The notes: a model not told the origin generated them from the letters alone. Shown: positions 29,522 to 39,053, numbered from the stretch's first letter. The stretch: DNA of 64,000 bases from Sphingomonas sp. (GCF_019635515.1 NZ_JAHBZI010000001.1:1860001-1924000); one strand, 5' to 3'. A program made the numbers and translations.

Positions 29522-30764
29522 AGCGCAGCACCTGCACCGGATCGGTGTTCGAAGCCTTCCACGCCGGATAGAGGGTGGCGAGGAAGCAGAACAGCAGCGC
29601 CATCACGCAGATGCCGATGGTTTCGACGGGGTCGGTCCGCGCCGGCAGCTCGGTCAGGAACCGCATCGTCGGATCCCAGATCTGCTGCCCGGTCACCAGG
29701 CCGATGAACTTGGTGACCTGTGCCCGGAACGTGATGATCAGGAAACCGAGCAGCCCGCCAGCGACCACGCCCACCGCGCCGATCGTCGTGCCGACGGTGA
29801 CGAAGATCCGCATCAGGCCGCTGCGCGTCGCGCCCATCGTCCTGAGCACGGCGATATCGCGGGTCTTGGCGCGGACCAGCATGATCAGCGACGAGACGAT
29901 ATTGAACGCCGCCACCACCAGGATGATCGACAGAACCGTGAAAGACACGATCCTGTCCACCGCCAGCGCCTCGAACAGCTCGCGGTTCATCATCCGCCAG
30001 TCGCTGATCTGCCCCCGCTGCCCGACCTTGTCGGCCAGCGGCGCGAGGATCGTGCCGACCTTGTCGGGATTGTTGGTGTCGATCTCGACCATCGACACGC
30101 CGTCGCCGAGCAGCAGCAGGGTCTGGGCGTCGGGGATCGGCATGATCACGAAGATCTTGTCGAAATCATAGATGCCGACCTCGAAGATCGCCGCGACCTT
30201 ATAGGGCACGACCCGCATATTGGTGCCGAACGGCGTCGCCACGCCCTGCGGATTGATGATCGAAATCTCGCTGCCGATCGTCGCGCCCAGCGATTCGGCG
30301 AGGCGGCTGCCGATCGCGATCGTCTCGCTGCCATTCTGGAGGCTGTTGAGCGAGCCCAGCACTTCCTTGCCCTTGAGCGCTGGATTGGTGCGGATGTCCT
30401 CCACCCGCATGCCGCGGATCTGCGCGAACTCGACGCGGCCATTATAGCTGGCGAAGAGCGGCTGCTCGATCAGCGGCGTCGCATCGGTCACCCCCGGCAG
30501 CGCCTTGGCCTCCGCCACGATCTGCTGCCAGTCGCGCAGCTGGCCGCCATAGCCCTGCACCACCGCATGGCCGTTGAGACCGGTGATCTTGTCGAACAGC
30601 TCGGCGCGGAAGCCGTTCATCACGCTCATCACCACGATCAGCGCGGCCACGCCGAGCATGACGGCGACGAGGCTGAAACCGGCAACCACCGCGATGAACG
30701 CCTCGCTGCGCCCGGGCAGCAGATAGCGTTTGGCGATCATCCGCTCATAGCGCGAAATCAGCAT
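29514..30764 (-). CDS. Lipoprotein-releasing ABC transporter permease LolC/LolE
   Basis: Inner-membrane permease of the Lol complex, 416 residues, with four membrane helices: one near the N-terminus ([20 protein letters not shown]) and three toward the C-terminus around a MacB-like periplasmic domain. The only LolC/E-type subunit seen here, so the complex may be a homodimer (LolF type). The start at 30764 was chosen because the longer frame has no relation to the family. Confidence 0.9.
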   Translation of the reverse strand: MLISRYERMIAKRYLLPGRSEAFIAVVAGFSLVAVMLGVAALIVVMSVMNGFRAELFDKITGLNGHAVVQGYGGQLRDWQQIVAEAKALPGVTDATPLIEQPLFASYNGRVEFAQIRGMRVEDIRTNPALKGKEVLGSLNSLQNGSETIAIGSRLAESLGATIGSEISIINPQGVATPFGTNMRVVPYKVAAIFEVGIYDFDKIFVIMPIPDAQTLLLLGDGVSMVEIDTNNPDKVGTILAPLADKVGQRGQISDWRMMNRELFEALAVDRIVSFTVLSIILVVAAFNIVSSLIMLVRAKTRDIAVLRTMGATRSGLMRIFVTVGTTIGAVGVVAGGLLGFLIITFRAQVTKFIGLVTGQQIWDPTMRFLTELPARTDPVETIGICVMALLFCFLATLYPAWKASNTDPVQVLRYE

Positions 30765-31080
30765 GGGTTTTCCGAAAGACGCTGGGTCATCGCCCGTGGC
30801 TCTAGGGCAGGTTCGCTCCCGCTGGCAATGCGGCACGGCGCGCCTTGGGCCAATTCCCATCGTGCATAGGGCTGTTGCGGAATCGACACAGGGTGATCCC
30901 AAAGTGTCGCAGGCCCCGCCAAAGCCGGTGACAAACCCGGGATCGGCCCCTAGCAACACGCTTGTCGAAACGCAGGCAGCAATGGCCGTGGTTCGGGGAG
31001 GGCTTAGTCCCGCTCGTTGGCAAGAACGGGCGCGTGGGCGAGGCCTGACAAAGGGGGCTGACGCGCAATCGTCACGCAGG

Positions 31081-31117
31081 CGGCCGGGCTGGAAACAGTC
31101 CGGCCGTTTCGCGTTTC
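31081..31117 (+). terminator. Terminator-like hairpin without an obvious upstream gene
   Basis: CGGCCGGGCTG, loop GAAA, CAGTCCGGCCG (11 bp, one G-U pair) followed by TTTCGCGTTTC. It reads as a plus-strand intrinsic terminator, but no plus-strand gene ends here. Confidence 0.5.
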
Positions 31118-31120
31118 AAT

Positions 31121-31230
31121 CCTCCCCGGTACCGGGGAGCGCGTGACGGAGGGGCTCTCCACAAGCGAATCCTTTGCGGCACGCCCCTCACCATGCTGCG
31201 CATGGTCTCCCTCCCCGTGCCGGGGAGGAT
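31121..31230. repeat. Palindromic repeat, family C (CCTCCCCGG..CCGGGGAGG), copy 1
   Basis: Ends CCTCCCCGGTACCGGGGAG and CCCTCCCCGTGCCGGGGAGG frame a middle with AGGGGCTCTCC/GGCACGCCCCTC stretches. Close relative of the repeat before rpsF. Confidence 0.85.
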
Positions 31231-31313
31231 AAAAAAAGGAGGAGGAGCATGCGTGCGCGCCCCTCCTCCCCTCCCGCGCCGCCCGGCCATGGCACGGCGC
31301 AAGCTCGTGTCCG

Positions 31314-33776
31314 TCAAAACGCCTTGCTGATCGTCAGCCCATAGGTTCGCGGATCGCCCGGATTGCCCGCGATCAGGCCGGTATTGCCCGGCGTCGTCGC
31401 CAGCAGATCGAAATACTTCGCATCCAGCGCGTTGCGGACCCAGCCGAAGATGTTGAAATCACCGGTGCGGAAGCCGATCCGGGCATTGGCCAGGGTGTAG
31501 CCATCGATGTCGGTGTAGATCGACCGCGAGGCGTTCGACGAGAATTTCGAGCGCGTGCTGGCGTCGGCGCCGATATAGAATTCGCCATCGAGATCGAAGA
31601 CCTTTGCGGGCAGGCTATATTCGCCGCCATACGAGAAGGCCCAGTTGGAGATGCCGGGCAGCCACTGCCCCGAGATATCGCAGACTACCGGGCTGAGCTG
31701 GCCGGGCACCCCCGGCGTGCCGCCGGCGCTGCCGACCGGCGCGGCGGTGCCGCCGGAAAGCTCGGGCGGGCACGGCGCGTTGACGAACTTGACGTATTCG
31801 TGATCGGTATAGGCACCGTTGACATAGAGGCTGAGGTTGCGCGTGGGCCGCAGCGAGAAATCGGCCTCGATGCCGCGCACCCGGACCTCGCCCGCATTCG
31901 CCAGATAGCCGCGCAGCGTCGAGGTGGAACCGTTGTTCACGACCGCCTGATAATCCTTGATGCTGGTCCAATAGCCGGTGAGGTTGAGCGTCGCCTTGCG
32001 GTCCCAGAACTGGGTCTTGGCGCCGATCTCGAAGTGATCGACCTTTTCGGGCGCGACCTGGGCCAGATTGGTCTGGACCACGCCGTTGACGACGGGAACG
32101 CCGTTGAGGTTGAGCCCGCCCGATTTGAAGGTGTGGGCATAGGTCGCGTAGAGCAGCACGTCGCGTGACGGCTTGTACGACGCGGTCAGATCATAGGAGA
32201 CGTTCCAGGCGCGATAAGCCTCGCCCGTGAACGCCTGAGGCTGGATCGCCTCGCGCTGCGCCGCCTGCCGCGCGGTGCCGCCGCTATAGGGCACGAGCAC
32301 CCCGGCTGAATCGCGGACGACGCTGACATAGCTGCCGACCTTGTCGTCATAATTGACGCGCACGCCCGGCGAGAGGGTGAACCTGTCGCCCAGCTTCCAG
32401 TTGAACTTGGCGAACAGCGCCCCGCTGAAATTCTTGAGGCGGATGTCGTTTTCGGCGGTCAGCCCGTCCAACACGCTCGGATCGTTGGACAGCGCATTGC
32501 TCGGGGAGAGCAGCCAGCGGCTCGCCGCCGGGCCCTGCCGCTGCGAACCGGTGGTGTGGATGTCCTGATAGAAGCCGAAGGCGCCGATCACATAATCGAA
32601 GCCATTGCCTTCACCGGCATAGCGGAATTCCTGGGTGAACTGGTCCTGCCGCGTCGGATTCTGCGAGAGCGTGGTGATCGGCAGGCCGGTGAAGTCGCGG
32701 TCATTCTTCGGCCCCCAGTCCCAGAAGCGCCACGCCGAGACCGAAGTCAGCGTGCCCGAGCCGAGATCGAGTTCGCCGCGCAGCGAGACGCCGCCCAGCA
32801 CATTGCGCGCGCTAAGCTCGGCATCGACATCGGTGAGCCGGTCGAAGGGATCGGTGCTGGGCACGGCATAGTTGAAGGCCGCCGTCAGCGCCGGATATTG
32901 CCGGTTGGCGGCGCGCTGGGTCGGGCCGTAGCGCACATAGATCTGGGCGCAGCATTCGGGATTCTGACGGTTATAGTCACCCGAGAGCGTCAGCTTGAGA
33001 TTGTCGGCGGCGTTCCACAGGATCGCGCCGCGCAGGCCGATATTGTCCTGGGCGTTGACATAATTGCCGGTCGCGACGTTGTAGATCGTGCCGCGGCGGC
33101 TGGTCGAGGAGATGCCCAGGCGCACCGCGACGCTGTCGCTGAGCGGGCCCGAGACCGACGCCTTGGCCTGCTTGAATTCGAGATTGCCGATGCTGAGTTC
33201 GGCCCGGCCCTCGAAATGGAAGCTCGGCGCCTTGCTGGTGATGTTGATCGCGCCGGCAACGGTGTTTTTGCCATAGAGCGTGCCCTGCGGCCCGCGCAGC
33301 GTCTCCACTTGCTGAACGTCGAGGAAGTCGAGCGTGGCGACCGCGACGCGGCTGAAATAGACCTGGTCGATATAGACGCCGACACCCTGATCGATGCCGT
33401 CATTGGTAAGCCCGAGGGGCGCACCGATGCCGCGGATGTTGACCGATGAATTGCGCGGATTGGACGAATAGAATTGCAGCGTCGGCTGCAATTGCTGGAG
33501 GCGCTGGACGTTGAAGCTGCCGGTGCTGTCGAGCTCCTTCACCCCCACCACCGAGATCGGGATCGGCACGTTCTGCACCTGCTCTTCGCGGCGCCGCGCG
33601 GTGACGACGATGTCCGACGCGACCGAGCTGCGCTGAACATCCTCGGGGGTGCGGTCCGCGTCACCGGGCGTCGGCGGAGGCGCCTGTTCCACCGGCTGGG
33701 CGGTGACGATCTGGGCGTGCGCGGCGATGGGCGAGATGCCGGCGAGCAGTGTCAAGGTGAGCTTGGCAAGGCGCAT
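31314..33776 (-). CDS. TonB-dependent outer-membrane receptor
   Basis: An 820-residue outer-membrane transporter energised by TonB-ExbB-ExbD. A signal peptide (to AHA near residue 20) precedes a TonB-box-like DIVVTA near 54, the plug domain ('VETLRGPQGTLYGKNTVAGAINI') and a beta-barrel ending in Phe (GLTISKAF). It lies alone, without siderophore synthesis, sugar-hydrolase or regulator genes nearby, so the substrate cannot be named. Confidence 0.92.
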   Translation of the reverse strand: MRLAKLTLTLLAGISPIAAHAQIVTAQPVEQAPPPTPGDADRTPEDVQRSSVASDIVVTARRREEQVQNVPIPISVVGVKELDSTGSFNVQRLQQLQPTLQFYSSNPRNSSVNIRGIGAPLGLTNDGIDQGVGVYIDQVYFSRVAVATLDFLDVQQVETLRGPQGTLYGKNTVAGAINITSKAPSFHFEGRAELSIGNLEFKQAKASVSGPLSDSVAVRLGISSTSRRGTIYNVATGNYVNAQDNIGLRGAILWNAADNLKLTLSGDYNRQNPECCAQIYVRYGPTQRAANRQYPALTAAFNYAVPSTDPFDRLTDVDAELSARNVLGGVSLRGELDLGSGTLTSVSAWRFWDWGPKNDRDFTGLPITTLSQNPTRQDQFTQEFRYAGEGNGFDYVIGAFGFYQDIHTTGSQRQGPAASRWLLSPSNALSNDPSVLDGLTAENDIRLKNFSGALFAKFNWKLGDRFTLSPGVRVNYDDKVGSYVSVVRDSAGVLVPYSGGTARQAAQREAIQPQAFTGEAYRAWNVSYDLTASYKPSRDVLLYATYAHTFKSGGLNLNGVPVVNGVVQTNLAQVAPEKVDHFEIGAKTQFWDRKATLNLTGYWTSIKDYQAVVNNGSTSTLRGYLANAGEVRVRGIEADFSLRPTRNLSLYVNGAYTDHEYVKFVNAPCPPELSGGTAAPVGSAGGTPGVPGQLSPVVCDISGQWLPGISNWAFSYGGEYSLPAKVFDLDGEFYIGADASTRSKFSSNASRSIYTDIDGYTLANARIGFRTGDFNIFGWVRNALDAKYFDLLATTPGNTGLIAGNPGDPRTYGLTISKAF

Positions 33777-33900
33777 GAAGGTGTCCCTCTTTTGTGGCGC
33801 GCTTAATCTCCACTCAATTGATATGATTTAGCCACAAAGCGAATCTATCTAAAGCCGTAAACTGGCTTTGCCGGGCGCGTTTGCGCCTCGCTTCGCCGCT

Positions 33901-33927
33901 CTTGAAACCGCGAAACCCCCTACCCAT
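33901..33927 (+). promoter_or_regulatory. Candidate heat-shock (sigma-32) promoter of hsp20
   Basis: CTTGAAA at 33901 is followed, about 15 bases later, by CCTACCCATTT, close to the alphaproteobacterial RpoH pattern CTTG-N17-CYTATNT. It leaves a leader of roughly 95 bases before the small heat-shock gene. Confidence 0.55.
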
Positions 33928-34000
33928 TTTTCAGATATCGCGGCGCCGGATGGGCCGCGAACCGTGGCGCGGCGGCATGGCCGGGCGCCGCTTTTACATG

Positions 34001-34029
34001 TTCAACTCGCTCAATGGAGGCTTTGAATG
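34001..34029 (+). promoter_or_regulatory. ROSE-like RNA thermometer covering the hsp20 ribosome site
   Basis: TTCAACTCGCTCAATGGAGG then CTTTGAATG. UUCAA pairs with UUGAA next to the start codon, and UCGCU faces the GGAGG ribosome site with one G likely bulged. This matches the ROSE hallmark of a UYGCU sequence opposite the Shine-Dalgarno site with imperfect pairing that melts on heating. Family knowledge plus visible pairing; not tested. Confidence 0.6.
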
Positions 34030-34494
34030 CGTCAGTTCGATTTTACCCCCTTCCGCCGCTCGACGATCGGCTTCGACCGCCTCTTCGATCTTCTCGAAGC
34101 CAGTGCGCGCCAGTCGGCTAGCGAAAACTATCCCCCGTTCAATCTCGAGCGCATCGCCGAGGATCGCTACCGGATCACGCTGGCCGTCGCCGGCTTCAAG
34201 TCCGATGAGATCGACATCACCGCCCAGCAGAACCTGCTGCTCGTCGCCGGCAAAAAGGCCGGCGAGAACGAGAACCATCAGGGCGATTATCTCCACCTCG
34301 GCATCGCCACCCGCAGCTTCGAGCGGCGCTTCGAACTGGCCGATTTCGTCCGTGTCGAGCGCGCCGATCTGTCGGATGGCCTGCTGGTGATCGAGCTGGT
34401 CCGCGAGATCCCCGAGGCAATGAAACCCAAGAAGATCGCAGTGAACGGCGTCGGCGAGCCCGCGTCGATCACGCACCAGGCCGATGCGGCCTGA
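34027..34494 (+). CDS. Small heat-shock protein, Hsp20/IbpA family
   Basis: ATP-independent holdase chaperone of 155 residues. The alpha-crystallin domain spans about 35-130 with the beta-strand 'YRITLAVAGFKSDEIDI', 'LHLGIATRSFERRFELADFV' and a short C-terminal tail; the N-terminal FDRLFDLLE is as in IbpA. Preceded by a candidate sigma-32 promoter and a candidate ROSE thermometer, giving double heat control. Confidence 0.93.
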   Translation: MRQFDFTPFRRSTIGFDRLFDLLEASARQSASENYPPFNLERIAEDRYRITLAVAGFKSDEIDITAQQNLLLVAGKKAGENENHQGDYLHLGIATRSFERRFELADFVRVERADLSDGLLVIELVREIPEAMKPKKIAVNGVGEPASITHQADAA

Positions 34495-34659
34495 CTTGAG
34501 ACAAGGCTAGCGGCATCTTCCTCCCTTTGGGTGCCGCGGCGGGGGGCGTTCGGGCCGTGGTCCGGGCGCCCTTTGCGCTATGCATCTTTTTACGGAATGG
34601 GCCGGAACTCTTGATCTGCATCAACGTTACTGCCGCACGGAGCGGGTGGTTAAGGCTTG

Positions 34660-34857
34660 ATGCACAAGAATTTCGAAGAAGCGGAAGGCGGGCTACCGCT
34701 GGACGAAGCGGAGAAGCTTCGGGTGAAGGCCGCGCAATGCCGGCGGCTGGCGGTCGGCATTGCCGACTATCAAACCGCGAACGCGCTCAAGGCGCTGGCC
34801 GACGAATATGAGCGCGACGCGGGCGCCACCACCGCGCGCCAGACATCCACCGTTTAA
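34660..34857 (+). CDS. Small conserved-type hypothetical protein
   Basis: A 65-residue, mostly helical and charged protein (NFEEAEGGLPLDEAEKLRVKA, then 'CRRLAVGIADYQTANALKALADEYERDA'). The pattern of a short amphipathic helix pair ending in LA-x-EYE recurs in many small alphaproteobacterial proteins of unknown role. A TAAGG-type ribosome site lies before ATG 34660. No membrane helix or signal peptide. Confidence 0.55.
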   Translation: MHKNFEEAEGGLPLDEAEKLRVKAAQCRRLAVGIADYQTANALKALADEYERDAGATTARQTSTV

Positions 34858-34952
34858 ATCCTGGGCTAAAACATGCCCTGTGCAGGATTTCGCCTGCTTC
34901 GCTGACGCGATCGGCACCGCCATCCGCTTTTTGAAATCACTAGCCCGGAGAC

Positions 34953-34987
34953 CCCATGGTCAGTGCGACCATTGGGACCATTCGCGC
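34953..34987 (-). repeat. 35-bp 3'-gene element, copy after pyrG
   Basis: Read in the direction of pyrG it begins GCGCGAATGGTCCCAATGG and contains the hairpin ATGGTC-GCACT-GACCAT. It starts three bases beyond the pyrG stop. A base-for-base identical copy follows eda at 44933-44967 in the same orientation relative to its gene. Confidence 0.85.
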
Positions 34988-34990
34988 CGA

Positions 34991-36625
34991 TCAGACCAGG
35001 CGCGACTGGCGCACCGCCGCTTCGATGAAGCTCGCGAACAGCGGATGCGGATCGAACGGCTTCGATTTCAGTTCCGGGTGGAACTGCACGCCGACGAACC
35101 ACGGATGATCGGGCCGCTCGACGATTTCGGGCAATGAGCCGTCAGGCGACATGCCCGAAAAGACCAGCCCGCCCTGTTCCAGGATCGGCTTGTAATGCGT
35201 GTTGACCTCGTAACGGTGACGGTGCCGTTCGCTGATATCTTCCGAGCCATAGATAGACGCAACGACGCTGTTACCACCAAGCCTGGCCGGATAGGCGCCC
35301 AGCCGCATCGTTCCGCCCATATCGCCACCGGCCTCGCGCTTCTGCAGCCCCTCGGCGGTCATCCATTCGGTGATCATGCCGACCACCGGCTCTTCGGTGT
35401 CGCCGAACTCGGTGGTCGAGGCGTTGGCGATGCCCTCGGCGCGGACACCCTCGATGCACGCCATCTGCATGCCGAGGCAGATGCCGAAGAACGGCACCTT
35501 GCGCTGCCGCGCGAAGCGGACGCCGGCGATCTTGCCCTCGCTCCCGCGCTCGCCAAAGCCGCCGGGGACGAGGATGCCGTGCATCGGCTCCAGCGCCGCG
35601 GTGATCTCGTCCACATCGTCATGCTCGAACAACTCGGCGTCGAGCCAGCGGATATTGACCTTCACCCGGTTGGCGATGCCGCCATGGGTCAGCGCCTCGG
35701 TCAGTGACTTATACGCGTCCGGCACACCCATATATTTGCCGACCACGCCGATCGTGACCTCGCCCTCGGGGTTAAGGACGCGATCGACGATCTCCTCCCA
35801 GCGGCCGAGATCGGGCGCGCCTTCCGGCTCGATCCCGAACGCGCGTAGCACTTCGGTATCGAGCCCTTCGCGGTGATATTGCAGCGGCACGCCGTAGATC
35901 GTGTCCGCGTCGAGCGCGGGAATCACGGCCGACGCCGGCACGTTGCAGAACAGCGCGATCTTAGCGCGGTCGCTCGCCGGCAAGGCACGCTCGCTGCGGC
36001 AGACGATGACATCGGCATGGACGCCGAGCGATGCCAGTTCGCGCACGCTGTGCTGGGTCGGCTTGGTCTTCAGTTCGCCCGCCGCCGCGATGTAGGGCAC
36101 GAGCGTCAGATGGACGCTGCAGGTCTGGCCGCGGCCGAGGTCGTTGCGGAGCTGGCGAATCGCTTCGATGAACGGCAGCGATTCGATGTCGCCGACCGTG
36201 CCGCCGACTTCGCACAGCACGAAATCGAGCCCATCGGTATCGTCCTGCGCGAACGCCTTGATCGCGTCGGTGACGTGCGGGATCACCTGGACGGTGGCGC
36301 CCAGATAATCGCCGCGCCGCTCGCGCTCGATGATCGTCTTGTAGATTCGGCCCGAGGTGACGTTGTCGCTCTGGCGCGAAGCAACGCCGGTAAAGCGCTC
36401 ATAATGGCCGAGATCGAGATCGGTCTCCGCGCCATCGTCGGTCACATACACCTCGCCATGCTGGTGCGGTGACATCGTGCCGGGATCGACGTTCAGATAG
36501 GGATCGAACTTGCGGATGCGGCACTTGTAACCGCGCGCCTGCAGGAGCGCCGCGAGGCTCGCACCCATGAGACCTTTGCCGAGCGAGGAGACCACGCCGC
36601 CGGTGATGAAGATATACCGCGCCAT
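34991..36625 (-). CDS. pyrG: CTP synthase
   Basis: Converts UTP to CTP with glutamine and ATP. The 544 residues contain the N-terminal synthetase domain ([20 protein letters not shown]) and the C-terminal class I glutamine amidotransferase with nucleophile Cys in '[10 protein letters not shown]' and the His-Glu pair in 'VQFHPELKS'. Lies about 106 bases downstream of secG on the same strand. Confidence 0.97.
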   Translation of the reverse strand: MARYIFITGGVVSSLGKGLMGASLAALLQARGYKCRIRKFDPYLNVDPGTMSPHQHGEVYVTDDGAETDLDLGHYERFTGVASRQSDNVTSGRIYKTIIERERRGDYLGATVQVIPHVTDAIKAFAQDDTDGLDFVLCEVGGTVGDIESLPFIEAIRQLRNDLGRGQTCSVHLTLVPYIAAAGELKTKPTQHSVRELASLGVHADVIVCRSERALPASDRAKIALFCNVPASAVIPALDADTIYGVPLQYHREGLDTEVLRAFGIEPEGAPDLGRWEEIVDRVLNPEGEVTIGVVGKYMGVPDAYKSLTEALTHGGIANRVKVNIRWLDAELFEHDDVDEITAALEPMHGILVPGGFGERGSEGKIAGVRFARQRKVPFFGICLGMQMACIEGVRAEGIANASTTEFGDTEEPVVGMITEWMTAEGLQKREAGGDMGGTMRLGAYPARLGGNSVVASIYGSEDISERHRHRYEVNTHYKPILEQGGLVFSGMSPDGSLPEIVERPDHPWFVGVQFHPELKSKPFDPHPLFASFIEAAVRQSRLV

Positions 36626-36731
36626 GGGAGAAAACGCCTAACGTGTTTATGCGGGCGCCGACAAGCGTCCGACTCCGGACCGGCGCAGAAAAAGTTGATC
36701 CTCCCGCGCCCGGCGCGGGAGATCGAGCGGA

Positions 36732-37130
36732 TCAGTTGGCGAGCGGAACCGACGAATTGCCCGCAGCCGCCGGAGCTGGCGACGTCGTGGCCGGTGCCGC
36801 GCTGTTGCCGCCCAGCGGCACGACCGGGACCGGCGCCGTGGCCGGCGAAGTGACCGGTGCCGTCGCGGCGGGCATCCGCTGCAGCGAGGTATCGATCGCG
36901 GTCGAGTGGCGATTCGCGGCATAGACGGCGAGGCCGATGCTCATCACGATGAAGAGCGTCGCCAGGATCGCGGTCGAGCGCGTCAGGAAGTCGGCGGCGC
37001 CGCGCGCAGACATCAGGCCCGAGGGGCTGCCACCCGAAGTGAACCCGCCGCCTTCCGACTTCTGCATGAGGATCACGGTGACCATAAGGGCCGCGACGAT
37101 GGCGTGGAGGACGAGCAGGAAGGTGAACAT
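36732..37130 (-). CDS. secG: Preprotein translocase subunit SecG
   Basis: Small subunit of the SecYEG channel, 132 residues. Two membrane helices flank the conserved 'MQKSEGGGFTSGGSPSGLMSARGAADFLTR' loop, here from about residue 22 to 50. The Ala/Pro-rich C-terminal tail of about 50 residues is long but common in alphaproteobacteria. Start ATG 37130 was chosen over the longer frame. Confidence 0.93.
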   Translation of the reverse strand: MFTFLLVLHAIVAALMVTVILMQKSEGGGFTSGGSPSGLMSARGAADFLTRSTAILATLFIVMSIGLAVYAANRHSTAIDTSLQRMPAATAPVTSPATAPVPVVPLGGNSAAPATTSPAPAAAGNSSVPLAN

Positions 37131-37340
37131 TTGAAGCCGGACCTGTTGGAAGAAAGGCGGCACATAGGGGAGGCATCCCGCGCGATCAACCTTTGTGCTG
37201 TTGCCTGGAGCACGCGCCGCCGCCCGCTTCGCTGCCTAACACCGGCATAACATTTCGCGATCGCACTGAAACCGGAATGCGCCAAACGCGTTTAAGTCCC
37301 GACCTCGAGAGTGACGGGGCCGCAACAATAGAGTGAAGTC

Positions 37341-37703
37341 GTGAACGCTATGCCAGATAGCTCGCTGTATTCATGGAAGAATACGCTGATCGATTATGTG
37401 CGTTCGGGCGAGCCCGACCTCACCAATCGCCAGATGGCGTTGTTGATGCTGGTATATCTTGATGCGGGCCCCCATACGGTACGCGGCCTGGCGCGGGCGT
37501 TGAACGTGTCCAAGCCGGTCGTCACACGCGCCTTGAACAGACTGGGTTCCCTCGGCTATCTGCGCCGGCAACGCGACGATACGGACAAGAGAAACATATT
37601 CGTCGCCAAGACCGCTGAAGGGGCAGATTTTCTTGCAGAATTCGGGCATTTCCTCTCAGGCGACCACATCGCCGAGCCCGTCGCCCGCAGGGCTAACGCG
37701 TAA
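37341..37703 (+). CDS. MarR-type winged-helix regulator
   Basis: A 120-residue DNA-binding protein: 'LTNRQMALLMLVYLDAGPHTVRGLARALNVSKPVVTRALNRLGSLGYLRRQRDD' gives the recognition helix and wing of MarR/HTH proteins. Start GTG 37341 or ATG 37350. The next two frames (SH3 protein, argC) follow without gaps, so one transcript is likely. Ligand and targets are unknown. Confidence 0.75.
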   Translation: MNAMPDSSLYSWKNTLIDYVRSGEPDLTNRQMALLMLVYLDAGPHTVRGLARALNVSKPVVTRALNRLGSLGYLRRQRDDTDKRNIFVAKTAEGADFLAEFGHFLSGDHIAEPVARRANA

Positions 37704-38016
37704 GCGCTTCGCGCTTACCGGAACGTCCGCCGCGATAGATCCGCGCGTCGATGCGGTGCGCCCCGATCTGGCGGATGTGCGCCTCGCCGATCGTGTCTTC
37801 GCTCCCCATTATGCCGCACCGATGCCGCGCGAGATCGCCGCAACGGTAACGCTGAGGGCCGGACCCGCCGCCGATTCGGAAGCACTGGCCGAATTGCATT
37901 CCGGCGACGTCTTCGAAGTCCTCGAACTCGCCGGCACCAATGCCTGGGGCGTGGCGCGGGCCAAAGGGCTTGTCGGCTATATCCATGCCAGCGCACTGGC
38001 GGCGCCGGCCAAGTGA
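37633..38016 (+). CDS. SH3-domain protein, apparently the N-terminal half of a C40 peptidase
   Basis: Residues from about 22 (LTRKRFALTG...AIDPRVDAVRPDLADVRLADRVFAPHYA) match the N-terminus of sphingomonad NlpC/P60 (C40) peptidases, followed by one SH3-like domain ('GDVFEVLELAGTNAWGVARAKGLVGYIHASAL'). The frame then ends, so the catalytic domain is absent. There is no ATG or GTG where the family starts; that codon is CTA, and the only upstream start is TTG 37633 inside the MarR gene. It overlaps argC by four bases. It is either a trimmed functional SH3 protein or a decaying remnant. Confidence 0.5.
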   Translation: MQNSGISSQATTSPSPSPAGLTRKRFALTGTSAAIDPRVDAVRPDLADVRLADRVFAPHYAAPMPREIAATVTLRAGPAADSEALAELHSGDVFEVLELAGTNAWGVARAKGLVGYIHASALAAPAK

Positions 38017-38939
38017 CCAGGGTTTTCATCGATGGCGCGGTCGGCACCACCGGCCTGGAGATTCGCGAACGGCTTGCCGGGCGGAGCGAGATCGAACTGA
38101 TCCTGCTCGATGACAAGGCGCGCAAGAACGCCAGGAAGCGCAAGGAAGCGCTCAACGCGGCCGATTTCGTCATTCTCTGCCTGCCCGACGACGCGGCGCG
38201 CGAAGCGGTCGAGATGATCGGCAACACCACGACTCGCGTGATCGACGCGTCGAGCGCGCACCGCGTCGCCGATGGCTGGACCTATGGCTTCCCCGAGCTG
38301 GAGCCGGGCCATATGGCCGCGATCGCCGAAGCGCAGCGCGTCTCGAATCCCGGCTGCTATCCCACCGGCTTCCTCGCGCTGGTCCGTCCGCTGGTCCGCG
38401 CCGGGCTGATCCCGGTCGATTACCCGCTGAGCGTCAACGCCACCTCGGGCTATTCGGGCGGCGGAAAATCGATGATCGCCGAGTTCGAAGGGGGTGACGC
38501 GCCCACCGCGTTCCGCGCCTATGGCCTCACCCTTGCGCACAAGCATGTGCCGGAGATGCAGAAGCACGCCCGCATCGTGCACCCGCCGATCTTCCAGCCC
38601 GCGGTCGCCAATGTCTATCGCGGCATGGTCGTCGAGGTGCCGCTGCCCCTCCACGCCTTCACGCGCCGGCCTTCGCTCGAGGCAATCGAGAACGCGTTGC
38701 GGGATGCGTACAAGGATTCGCCGCTGGTCCGCGTGCTCGACGCCGACGCTTCCGCCGTGACCATCGAGGAGGACGCCGGCACCGACCGGCTGTCGCTGCG
38801 CGTGTTCGGCAATGCCGATGCCGGCCAGGCCCGGCTGATCGCGACGCTCGACAATCTCGGCAAGGGCGCGGCGGGCGCGGCGGTGCAGAACCTCAACATC
38901 ATGGCCGGGTTCGATCCGGTGGCGGGGCTGGTCCTCTAG
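38013..38939 (+). CDS. argC: N-acetyl-gamma-glutamyl-phosphate reductase (short form)
   Basis: Third step of arginine synthesis: NADPH reduction of N-acetylglutamyl phosphate to the semialdehyde. The 308-residue type-2 form has 'FIDGAVGTTGLEI', the active-site Cys in 'VSNPGCYPTGFLAL' and 'LTLAHKHVPEM'. GTG start at 38013 overlaps the previous stop (GTGA). No other arg genes are nearby. Confidence 0.95.
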   Translation: MTRVFIDGAVGTTGLEIRERLAGRSEIELILLDDKARKNARKRKEALNAADFVILCLPDDAAREAVEMIGNTTTRVIDASSAHRVADGWTYGFPELEPGHMAAIAEAQRVSNPGCYPTGFLALVRPLVRAGLIPVDYPLSVNATSGYSGGGKSMIAEFEGGDAPTAFRAYGLTLAHKHVPEMQKHARIVHPPIFQPAVANVYRGMVVEVPLPLHAFTRRPSLEAIENALRDAYKDSPLVRVLDADASAVTIEEDAGTDRLSLRVFGNADAGQARLIATLDNLGKGAAGAAVQNLNIMAGFDPVAGLVL

Positions 38940-39053
38940 CCCGCGCCCATGCGCCGCGGCCTGATATCTCAGCTATCGGCGCGGAAACGGCTGCGCCCTT
39001 GATCTTTACCGCGCATTGGTGTCTCCCGCACCCGAAACGACGAGAGGCATTTC

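Larger units (their letters stand above)
30765..31313. other. 549-base gap between lolE and the TonB receptor gene
   Basis: No gene I would call. It holds a hairpin CGACAC/GTGTCG with inner GGG/CCC at 30884-30909, an 11-bp stem with a GAAA loop at 31081-31106 followed by a T-rich tract, and a family C palindromic repeat at 31121-31230. An open plus-strand frame of 127 codons here lacks protein-like composition. Confidence 0.55.

Noticed and set aside
28113..29707. Long plus-strand frames opposite the signal peptidase, lolD and lolE genes
   Set aside because: They are antisense shadows caused by high GC; the minus strand carries the recognised families.
30763..31146. Plus-strand frame of 127 codons in the lolE-TonB receptor gap
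   Set aside because: It has low-complexity composition, contains hairpins and part of a palindromic repeat, and shows no family pattern.
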